From an uncultured Desulfovibrio sp. (lineage in GTDB: Bacteria > Desulfobacterota > Desulfovibrionia > Desulfovibrionales > Desulfovibrionaceae): DNA of 64,000 nucleotides. The position numbers and the translations under genes are program-made. The notes beneath the pieces were generated by a model. That model ran no database searches. It was not told the origin of the DNA and saw only the letters and a list, made by a program, of their open reading frames with translations. The stretch lies in contig NZ_CABSIF010000003.1 of the NCBI RefSeq assembly GCF_902477725.1, forward strand, positions 124,001-188,000, written 5' to 3'. The stretch's first letter is position 1, and each line of letters opens with the position of its first letter. Positions 35,362-42,756 of this stretch are shown one piece after another.

Positions 35362-36033
35362 ATGCGTTACGCCATCAACTGTCAGATTGACCGCCTTTCA
35401 CCTGAAATTGTGCGCCAGTATGCTGATCTGGCTGTTGCGGACATCTGCGACGCCCTGGGGCGCAACGCAGCCCTGCCGTCAGCGCTCAAGCCATTTAACA
35501 ACAGCCGCATTCTGGGTACCGCCTATACCGTCAATCTGCCTGCAAGTGAAAATCTGCTGCTGTACTATGCTGTAGACAACGCCCGGCCCGGCGACGTGCT
35601 GGTGGTATCCTGCGCGGGCTATACGGAAAGAGCAGTAGCTGGTGAAATTGTGGCGGCACTTGGCAAGGCGCGCGGTCTGGCAGGCCTTGTTATTGATGGA
35701 GCAGTGCGCGATGCCGACGCCCTGCGGCAGACGGATTTTCCCGTCTATGCGCGGGCAGTGTCGCCCAACGGGCCATACAAGGACGCCTGCGGCGAAATCA
35801 ACGTGCCTGTCAGCATGGGCAACGTGGTTATTCAGCCCGGCGATCTGATTGTGGGGGATGCAGACGGTATTGTGTCCATCCGGCGGCAGGAGGCAGCATC
35901 TGTGGCGGAACAGGCCCGCAAAATTACAGAAGCTGGTCTAAAAAAGCTGCAATCCATTGAAAAACACGGTTCAATGGACATGGCATGGCTTTATGACAAA
36001 CTCGCCAAAAGCTGCTGCGACATCCACAACTAA
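35362..36033 (+). CDS. RraA-like protein (HMG/CHA aldolase superfamily)
   Basis: 223 residues. The fold is that of RraA and 4-hydroxy-4-methyl-2-oxoglutarate/4-carboxy-4-hydroxy-2-oxoadipate aldolases: LAVADICDALG, the metal/substrate loop GLAGLVIDGAVRDAD (Arg-Asp pair) and PGDLIVGDADGIV. The Arg-Asp motif is intact, so aldolase or oxaloacetate decarboxylase activity is possible. Start 35362 is chosen because GGA is well placed; ATG 35356 is too near it. Same direction as the lyase and symporter, so it may act downstream on the acid product. Not the RNase E inhibitor by context. Confidence 0.82.
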   Translation: MRYAINCQIDRLSPEIVRQYADLAVADICDALGRNAALPSALKPFNNSRILGTAYTVNLPASENLLLYYAVDNARPGDVLVVSCAGYTERAVAGEIVAALGKARGLAGLVIDGAVRDADALRQTDFPVYARAVSPNGPYKDACGEINVPVSMGNVVIQPGDLIVGDADGIVSIRRQEAASVAEQARKITEAGLKKLQSIEKHGSMDMAWLYDKLAKSCCDIHN

Positions 36034-36043
36034 TACCTTTCAC

Positions 36044-36098
36044 GGTGGGTGTTGGCGGGGGGAGGGGTAGCCTTGAAAAGGCCCCCCGCACGCCCACC
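36044..36098 (+). terminator. Long GC-rich hairpin after the RraA-like gene
   Basis: GGTGGG (36044-36049) with CCCACC (36093-36098), and GCGGGGGG (36055-36062) with CCCCCCGC (36082-36089), separated by a small internal loop. No T tract. Confidence 0.4.
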
Positions 36099-36132
36099 TT
36101 GGAATTGAGACGCCAACCAGCGCATGGAACGC

Positions 36133-36159
36133 AAAACGCCCGCATCAGCGGGCGTTTTT
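36133..36159. terminator. Bidirectional terminator
   Basis: AAAACGCCCGC/GCGGGCGTTTT with loop ATCA between convergent genes. Confidence 0.88.
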
Positions 36160-36190
36160 ATATTTGTCTGAAAAAGTTATCCGGACAAAA

Positions 36191-37687
36191 TCAGTCGATG
36201 GGGTGCCCGGCAGCTCGGTATTCGTTCAGCTTGTTGCGCAGCGTGCGCACTGAAATACCCAACAGATCGGCTGCCTGCGTACGGTTGCCGGAGGTTACCT
36301 CCAGCCCCTTGAGAATCATGATGCGCTCCATCTCATGCAGAGGAATCACAGCGCCCTGCATGCGGTTGTCTCCAGCCGATACGCCCGTTGCTGGGGAGTA
36401 CTCGCCGGAGCGGGGCGCATCAACATCCTGAACAGCCACAGAAGCCGCCAGCGCGTTGGCATGGGCTTCTTCCACCAGAGCAGTCGCCTGGGGAGCCTCT
36501 TCATCAAACAGCGGCCAGTCTTCATTCTCAAGCAGAAAATGGCAGGGCTCAACAGGCCTGCCGTTAGCAAGCAGCACTGCGCGTTCCATCAGGTTTTGCA
36601 GTTCGCGCACATTGCCGGGAAAGTCATACTGCTGCAACCAGGCAATAGCGCTTTCAGAAAGGGGGGCGGCAGGCAACTGGTATTCACGCGTATACATGCC
36701 TATGAAAAATCTGGCCAGTTCCAGCACGTCATCCCCGCGTTCGCGCAGCGAAGGCAGACGCAAAGGAATAACGTTCAGCCGAAAATACAAGTCCTGACGG
36801 AACTTGCCCTCTTTTACCCAGCCTTCAAGATCGCGGTTGGTGGTGGCAAGCACGCGCACATCAACCTTGATGGTTTCGGTGCCGCCCACGCGGTCGATCT
36901 CGCCCTCCTGAAGCACACGGAGGAGTTTCGCCTGCAAGGCCATATCCATCTCAGAAATTTCATCAAGCAGGAGGGTGCCGCCATCGGCAAGCTCAAACTT
37001 GCCGGGCTTGCGTGCAATAGCGCCAGTGAAAGCGCCTTTCTCGTGCCCAAAAAGCTCGCTCTCAAGCAGATGTTCCGGCAGGGCGGCGCAGTTAACGGCC
37101 ACAAAAGCCTGCTCCGCGCGCTTGCTCATGGCATGCAGATAACGGGCAAACATTTCCTTACCAGTACCCGATTCCCCGGTAATCAGCACTGTAGCCCGCG
37201 ATCTGGCCACCTGACGGGCCAGTTGCAGCACCCGGGCAATGGCCGGGTGCTCGCCCACAATACGCGGGCCAGAGCCTTCGTGGCGGGCCTTGTGCCCACC
37301 AAGAGTGGACACTGCCGGAACCGGGGCAGTCTTGCGCTTCTGACCTGCCACAGCGGCGACGCGGTCCACGTCCAGCGGTTCAAGCCAGTAATCGCGCGCC
37401 CCCAGCCCCATGAGCCTTTCGGCCTCTTCAGGGCTGCCTTTGTCCGTAATAACTATAACAGGGGGAAAATTAGGGTCTTCCGCGCCAACAGCAAGCAGAT
37501 CTTCCACACGAAAACCCGGCAATGCGGGGCGTGAAAAAATCACGTCCGGCCCGGATTTTTTTATAAAAACGGAAGCGCCCTTGAGATTTTCTGCAATGCC
37601 GAGCTCATAGCCCGCATTTCGCAACGCAGGAAAGACGGCAGTGACTGCCTGAGCGGGGGTAAGAAAAAGAAGACGGCGCGATGACAT
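36191..37687 (-). CDS. NtrC-like sigma54 activator with degenerate receiver domain
   Basis: 498 residues. Residues 1-120 have a receiver fold but no acceptor: the expected Asp position reads S52-R53 (DVIFSRPALPG) and the conserved Lys is E103 (DYWLEPLD). AAA+ domain: Walker A GESGTGKE, GAFTGA loop, LLLDEISEM, LYFRLNVIPLRLPSLRERGDD. Fis-type HTH at the end (RTQAADLLGISVRTLRNKLNEY). Similar regulators act in flagellar control (FlgR/FlrC-like), but nothing here proves that. ATG 37687 has no clear ribosome site; an in-frame ATG at 37747 is an alternative. It is preceded by an AT-rich region. Confidence 0.88.
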   Translation of the reverse strand: MSSRRLLFLTPAQAVTAVFPALRNAGYELGIAENLKGASVFIKKSGPDVIFSRPALPGFRVEDLLAVGAEDPNFPPVIVITDKGSPEEAERLMGLGARDYWLEPLDVDRVAAVAGQKRKTAPVPAVSTLGGHKARHEGSGPRIVGEHPAIARVLQLARQVARSRATVLITGESGTGKEMFARYLHAMSKRAEQAFVAVNCAALPEHLLESELFGHEKGAFTGAIARKPGKFELADGGTLLLDEISEMDMALQAKLLRVLQEGEIDRVGGTETIKVDVRVLATTNRDLEGWVKEGKFRQDLYFRLNVIPLRLPSLRERGDDVLELARFFIGMYTREYQLPAAPLSESAIAWLQQYDFPGNVRELQNLMERAVLLANGRPVEPCHFLLENEDWPLFDEEAPQATALVEEAHANALAASVAVQDVDAPRSGEYSPATGVSAGDNRMQGAVIPLHEMERIMILKGLEVTSGNRTQAADLLGISVRTLRNKLNEYRAAGHPID

Positions 37688-37926
37688 GAGAATTTGTGTA
37701 TCGTTTCGCGCTTCACAATGCAACCGCCAAGGCCAAAAACAGGCCATGTTCGGCCACTTGCAGCAAAAATGATGGGAAAACAGTGTAACTTTCAGCCAGA
37801 TTTGGCTGTTGCTTGGGCAAGAGCCTGCCTTGGAATGTCAGCATGACAACAGGGCAGCATGTTATATTTTTTATATAAAATGCTTAAATAATTGATATTA
37901 TATTAAAATATCCGGAACAAACCAGA
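37688..37926. other. AT-rich gap upstream of the NtrC-like gene
   Basis: 239 bases. The stretch 37861-37910 is almost pure A/T (for example ATATTTTTTATATAAAAT). No coding sequence. Likely promoter DNA for the minus-strand regulator. Confidence 0.45.
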
Positions 37927-38151
37927 TCAGGCCCAACCGCTGGCAACAACGCCAATCCCTACCATGTTGGAGGCGGCCAGCCGCCACTGACTCTGCATGA
38001 AGGATTTGGCGCTTTCTTCCGCGAGCAGGGCTTCCGCAGCTGCCGTAGAATCGTTGATAATAGAGGGGTAGTATGTAATGGAGTCCGGGTTGCCGGGCGA
38101 ACCCGGCAGCACGGTAACAGAAAGCCCGGATGCTGGGTCATAGTATGTCAT
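37927..38151 (-). CDS. Small protein of unknown function
   Basis: 74 residues: MTYYDPASGLSVTVLPGSPG start, then a helical Ala/Glu-rich middle (AAAEALLAEESAKSFMQSQW) and a hydrophobic end (ASNMVGIGVVASGWA). No domain recognised. The start at 38151 has GGGGGG upstream; an in-frame ATG at 38196 is an alternative. It lies 97 bp after the M23 peptidase gene in the same direction. Codon use looks like its neighbours, so I think it is real, with modest confidence. Confidence 0.5.
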   Translation of the reverse strand: MTYYDPASGLSVTVLPGSPGNPDSITYYPSIINDSTAAAEALLAEESAKSFMQSQWRLAASNMVGIGVVASGWA

Positions 38152-38248
38152 AAAGCCCCCCCTGGCGGAAAATCCGCCACAAAGCCGAGCATCCATTTAC
38201 CGAGATATGGCAGGCCTGTCGGAAAAAACTTTACGAGCTGCAAATAAA

Positions 38249-39754
38249 CTAGTTTCTATGCTTCTTTTTGCGCTTTTCGGCCTTGTGTTCCGGCTCGGAT
38301 GGTGTTTCGGGCTGTGGCAGATCCACCTTGTCGACCACAATGCTGTCCACAGTATACTCGGGAAAAGTTTTTTCTCCCTTAAGCGCTGCCAGCTCCACAG
38401 CCATAACTTTTTCAAAGGCGCTCATGGCGTTCTTGCTGACCGGTTCGCCTCTGGGGTTAATGGCCTTGGCGGGATTTACGAATTTGCCATTCTGCCGCAG
38501 CCTGAAATCAAGATGCGGTCCAGTGGCAAGGCCCGTCATGCCCACAAAACCAATAACCTGCCCCTGACGCACCTTCTGCCCACTTTGCAGACCTCGGGCA
38601 TAGCCGGATAAATGCGCGTACAAAGACTCCAACCCACCGCCATGACGCACAATAATCTGGTTGCCGTAGCCGCCAGCCCAGACACGCTGCGTAACCACAC
38701 CTTCACCCACAGCCTTGACAGGCGTACCAGTGGGAGCGGCATAGTCCACACCTTCGTGTGGTCTGCTATACCCCAATATGGGATGGAGCCGGTTTTTTGT
38801 AAAGCGCGAGGTCACGCGCGTGAATGCCAGGGGAGCCTGTAGCAATGATTTGCGGACGTTTTCGCCCTTGCTGTTATAATAACTGGCGGCCTTGTTTCCT
38901 TCGCGGAACAGGTAGGCCTCAAAGGTTTTACCCTTGTTGGTGAAATGCGCGGCCAGAATACGGCCATAGCCCTTATATTCGCCCTCACGATAGCGCTTTT
39001 CAACCAGCACCGAGAAAGAGTCGCCTTCCTGCAAATCACGGATAAAGTTGATTTCCGAACCAAAAAGTTCTGCCAGCTTGAGGGCCATTTGCGGGCTTTC
39101 CCCGGCATCAGCCACTGCCTGAAAAAGATTGTCGTCAATGGTGGCGCTCATCGTGGTGAGCAGGGTGACATATTCAATGGCCTCCACCCTGGCCACGGGC
39201 TGTTCCATGCCCTCCACCACCAGACGGCGGCGGCTATCTATTTCGTACTCAAAACGTTTTACCTTGCCCGTGGCGGCATCGGTTACAACCACGTAGGGCT
39301 GACCATCGCGAAAAGCCCGCATGGAAAACACTCGGCGCGCGGCGCTTATATAATCCTGCACGGCCTGGCTGTCTGCCCCGGCAAGAATTTTAGTGACAGT
39401 ATCACCTTTCTCAACCGTACCTTTGACCACTTCCTCGCCAGGGGCGACAGATTCTTCATCTGGATTTGCAGCGTCCGGCGTAGCGGATTGCGTCAGGTCT
39501 GCTCCGGTTTTTTCCTCACCTGCAATATTGGCCTGAGAAGATGCTTCTGCCCCCTGGCCTTTGGAAGCGTCGGCAGAGTCCTCCCCGCCGTCGGCAGGTG
39601 CTGCCTGATCAGCAGAAGCCTGCCCGCCCGCAACGGAAATGTCAGCTTGCAACCGATCAAACGGGAGCCAGCCCTTTTCCCAGGCAAACAAACCTGCAAA
39701 AAGCAGAAACAGGGCCGCGACCAGTATCCAGCGAATCTTCGTGTGCAAAAACAT
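38249..39754 (-). CDS. M23-family murein endopeptidase (MepM/YebA-like)
   Basis: 501 residues. N-terminal membrane anchor (about 8-25), a long acidic Ala/Gly/Asp-rich linker (40-105), a LysM/OapA-like segment (KGTVEKGDTVTKIL), a Csd3-type middle domain and the C-terminal LytM/M23 domain with zinc ligands in HEGVDYAAPTGTPV and GPHLDFRL and the further His in YAHLSGY. Cleaves peptidoglycan cross-links, allowing wall growth; acts in the periplasm. The C-terminus is Lys-rich (KAEKRKKKHRN). Weak AGG before ATG 39754. Divergent from dnaA. Confidence 0.9.
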   Translation of the reverse strand: MFLHTKIRWILVAALFLLFAGLFAWEKGWLPFDRLQADISVAGGQASADQAAPADGGEDSADASKGQGAEASSQANIAGEEKTGADLTQSATPDAANPDEESVAPGEEVVKGTVEKGDTVTKILAGADSQAVQDYISAARRVFSMRAFRDGQPYVVVTDAATGKVKRFEYEIDSRRRLVVEGMEQPVARVEAIEYVTLLTTMSATIDDNLFQAVADAGESPQMALKLAELFGSEINFIRDLQEGDSFSVLVEKRYREGEYKGYGRILAAHFTNKGKTFEAYLFREGNKAASYYNSKGENVRKSLLQAPLAFTRVTSRFTKNRLHPILGYSRPHEGVDYAAPTGTPVKAVGEGVVTQRVWAGGYGNQIIVRHGGGLESLYAHLSGYARGLQSGQKVRQGQVIGFVGMTGLATGPHLDFRLRQNGKFVNPAKAINPRGEPVSKNAMSAFEKVMAVELAALKGEKTFPEYTVDSIVVDKVDLPQPETPSEPEHKAEKRKKKHRN

Positions 39755-40113
39755 TGCAAACGTATACCTGCCGTGGTGTTCCTTGTCCAGCCGCCTTAAC
39801 AGGCAGTGAGGTTTTACACAGATTTTAACAGGTAATGCAGTATATTATAAAAACTGTATCCATGCCTTTAACCGGTATCAGTGCTCGCCTCTGTTTTTCA
39901 ACGCCGGACGGTAAGCCTGGAGGCCATTGAATATGGCGGCACTTGTTTCATATTCAGCTTTATGGTATGCATGCTCTTTGTTCCTTCATGGCGAGAACCG
40001 CGCCAAATCCGGCAAACAAGGCCTGTCGGCCCTGCCTGAAATGCCGGCATGTTCTGACGCAATGCCCCGGAGGAAACAGTTATCCACAGGCCTATGGACA
40101 GGCCACATACGCT
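39755..40113. other. Gap upstream of dnaA; dnaA control region and possible part of oriC
   Basis: 359 bases between the divergent M23 peptidase and dnaA. Contains AT-rich DNA at 39835-39860, one perfect DnaA box (40080-40088) and weak matches such as TTTTACACA near 39812. Too few boxes are visible to call this the full origin. An open frame continues upstream of dnaA to 39943, but it is not the start. Confidence 0.5.
40080..40088 (+). promoter_or_regulatory. DnaA box
   Basis: TTATCCACA, the exact consensus, 26 bp upstream of the dnaA start. Suggests autoregulation of dnaA. Confidence 0.7.
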
Positions 40114-41451
40114 ATGCTGAAAAACGAGTTGCGGGACATACTGGCACAGCAAAAGGCCAACGACAGGGGAGACTGGCTGGAATCTCTTACCCTGTGCCAT
40201 GAAGGCGATACACTAACCGTCGGCTTTCCCCACTTTTATTTTGCCGCGTGGTTCAACCAGCAAAAGCGCGATCTTTTTGAACAGGCGCTTTCCTGCCGCT
40301 TTGCCGACAAAAAGCTTCCGCAAATAGTATACGAACAGCCCACCCTGGGCCACGCACAGACATGGCCGTTCCCGCATGTGGAGAAAAAAACTGCCGATCA
40401 GAACAGGCAAAATTTTATGGTGCGCACGGATATCCCCGCAGCGCCCAGAATTGAAAATGATGCCTTCACAGCATTTATTGCCAATGCAAAAAATGCCTTT
40501 CCCCTGGCTGCCGCCAAGGAAATTGCAGAAAGGCGCGCCGATGTGGCCTACAATCCCTTTCTGCTCTGTGGGCACAGCGGTACAGGCAAAAGCCATATTT
40601 TGCGATCCATGGCAGCCACCCTGGCAGAAGGGCATACAGGCAGCCGCGTAATTATTGCTGCGGCTGCGCGCTTTTGCGCAGACAATCCGGCATGGGTGCG
40701 CAGGCCCGAAATTTTCTGGCAACAGTGCGATGTTCTGCTGCTGGACGATATTCAGGATCTCGCTGGCCAGTCGGCCTGGCAACGCAAACTGGTATCCTGC
40801 ATGGATGCCTGCCCGCGCGGCGGCGGGCAAGACGGAAAGCCAGGACAGATGGTCTTTGCCTGCACGGGTCAGCCGCAGGCTCTCAAGTCTCTGGACGAAC
40901 GTTTGCGTTCGCGCCTAGAAAGCGGGCTTGTGGTAGAACTCATGGAGCCTGATCTTGATGTGCGTATGCGCTACCTGCAGGCCATGAGCAAAGAACGGCA
41001 CATGAACCTCTCTCGAGAACAGCTGCTGTTCATTGCCCAGCGCTGTTCGCAGTTTCGTCTGCTGCAGGGGCTGCTGCTCAAGGTGGCGGCCTTTTGTTCC
41101 GTTACAGGGTGCGAATTGTCGCAGACAGACCTTGAAAACATTGTGCGCACGGGCGTGGCCGACAAAACGCCAGGCTGTCTGGAAATTCTTGGCGTAGTGG
41201 CCCGGGCCATGAATCTGCGGCCCGAAGACGTGCTTGGCGGCAAACGCCGGCCAGACCTCGTGCTGGCGCGGCAGGTTTCCATGTATATATGCAGGCGCAA
41301 GCTGGGTCTTTCCTACCCGGAACTTGGACGGGCCTTTGGCGGAAAAGACCATAGCACTGTCATATATGCCATTAAAAAAATTAAGAAAATTCTAGTTAGT
41401 GACAAAGCGCTCCAACAACTAGTGACAGAACTGGAGCTCAAGGCACAATAG
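40114..41451 (+). CDS. dnaA: Chromosomal replication initiator DnaA
   Basis: 445 residues. Domain I (1-80) begins MLKNELRDILAQQK; a short linker follows; the AAA+ domain has Walker A GHSGTGKS, Walker B LLLDDIQDLAG and a sensor/arginine region around ERLRSRLESGLVVEL. Domain IV holds RRKLGLSYPELGRAFGGKDH and STVIYAIKKIKK, the DnaA-box-binding helix-turn-helix. The sequence is divergent from E. coli DnaA. Start 40114 is used because it begins the domain I similarity; the frame stays open to 39943. The site upstream is weak. First of the dnaA-dnaN-gyrB-gyrA group. Confidence 0.92.
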   Translation: MLKNELRDILAQQKANDRGDWLESLTLCHEGDTLTVGFPHFYFAAWFNQQKRDLFEQALSCRFADKKLPQIVYEQPTLGHAQTWPFPHVEKKTADQNRQNFMVRTDIPAAPRIENDAFTAFIANAKNAFPLAAAKEIAERRADVAYNPFLLCGHSGTGKSHILRSMAATLAEGHTGSRVIIAAAARFCADNPAWVRRPEIFWQQCDVLLLDDIQDLAGQSAWQRKLVSCMDACPRGGGQDGKPGQMVFACTGQPQALKSLDERLRSRLESGLVVELMEPDLDVRMRYLQAMSKERHMNLSREQLLFIAQRCSQFRLLQGLLLKVAAFCSVTGCELSQTDLENIVRTGVADKTPGCLEILGVVARAMNLRPEDVLGGKRRPDLVLARQVSMYICRRKLGLSYPELGRAFGGKDHSTVIYAIKKIKKILVSDKALQQLVTELELKAQ

Positions 41452-41601
41452 CAACCCGGCAAACGGGCGAAAATACGGGAAAATGTTCCCGGTGTTTCCT
41501 TGGACGTTGTTGGAGTGTTCACTTTATTTTTCAATAATAAAAGAACGTTAGCTGTCTTAAGAACATAGACACAGACGACTATAATAGTAAGGAAAAAACA
41601 T

Positions 41602-42756
41602 ATGAAACTTACTGTAAACAAAGAGCAGATCATCGAAGGCCTGCTGAAGGCAGCTGCCATCATTCCTGCCAAGGCAGGGGCGCAGTATCTGCGCTCCATC
41701 TGGCTCAAGGCTGAAGAAGGCAGCCTTTCAGTCATGTCCACGGACGCCAACATTGAATTTACCGGGCGTTATCCTGCTGAAGTTGCCGCACCTGGCCTTA
41801 TAGGTGTTCAGGGCAGGGCTTTTGTGGATCTTGTGCGTCAGTTGCCCACGGGTGTTCTGCACCTCACCCTTGATGAAGCTTCTGGCAATCTGCTTTTGGA
41901 GCAGGGACGACGCACCTACAAACTGCCTGTGAGCGGGGCGGAGTGGTTTCAGAATTTTTCTGCCTTTCCTGCTGAAAACGCCGTCACCTGGTCTGGCGAT
42001 TTTTTGCAGGACATTCTGGACAAGGTGGGCTTTTGCATCAGCGATGACGACGCCATGGACGCCATTGCCTGCCTGTGCATGAAGCCGCGCGGCAACGGAC
42101 GCATTGATGTGTGCGGTCTCAATGGCCACCAATTTGCCCTTGTTTCCTTTACCCATGACGAGCTGGCCGAACGCCTGCCTGAAGCGGGTATGCTGATCCA
42201 GAAGAAATATCTGGCGGACATCAAAAAATGGCTTGGTCTGGATGAGATTGAACTGAACATCACCGACAAGCGCCTGTATCTGCGCAGCCTGGATGGCGCT
42301 GAAACGCTCAGCCTGCCTCGCGCCGCCCACGAATACCCTGATTACAACATCTTCATGAGCAAGCTTGCCAGCGAAGACATGCACCCCATGACTCTTGCCC
42401 GCAAGGAAGCCATTGAAGCGCTCGGCCGTATTCTTATTTTTAATACTGAGAGCGACCGCTGCACCTACATGGATCTTTCTGCCGGGGAAGCATTGCTTTC
42501 CGCCCAGGGGCAAGATGTGGGCTCGGCCAATGAAAGCCTTGAAGTTGCTTATAATGGCGATATAAAACGCATTGCCTTCCCCACGCGCAACCTGCTTGAC
42601 GTGTTGGGACACTTTGTTTCTGCAAAGATCGACATGATGCTTACCGGCTCTGAAGGCCCCTGCGGTATCCGCGGCGCCGATGATGCCGACTATACCGTTA
42701 TCATCATGCCCATGAAGGTTTCTGAAACGACCTACTATAGTGAGGAAGACGTTTAA
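41602..42756 (+). CDS. dnaN: DNA polymerase III beta clamp
   Basis: 384 residues. Three similar domains of the ring-shaped sliding clamp; N-terminus MKLTVNKEQIIEGLLKAAAI and C-terminus YTVIIMPMKV match the family, with a short tail after it. Holds the polymerase on DNA. AAGGAAAAAACAT precedes ATG 41602. Its stop overlaps the gyrB start by one base (TAATG), so they are translationally coupled. Gap of 150 bp from dnaA. Confidence 0.97.
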   Translation: MKLTVNKEQIIEGLLKAAAIIPAKAGAQYLRSIWLKAEEGSLSVMSTDANIEFTGRYPAEVAAPGLIGVQGRAFVDLVRQLPTGVLHLTLDEASGNLLLEQGRRTYKLPVSGAEWFQNFSAFPAENAVTWSGDFLQDILDKVGFCISDDDAMDAIACLCMKPRGNGRIDVCGLNGHQFALVSFTHDELAERLPEAGMLIQKKYLADIKKWLGLDEIELNITDKRLYLRSLDGAETLSLPRAAHEYPDYNIFMSKLASEDMHPMTLARKEAIEALGRILIFNTESDRCTYMDLSAGEALLSAQGQDVGSANESLEVAYNGDIKRIAFPTRNLLDVLGHFVSAKIDMMLTGSEGPCGIRGADDADYTVIIMPMKVSETTYYSEEDV

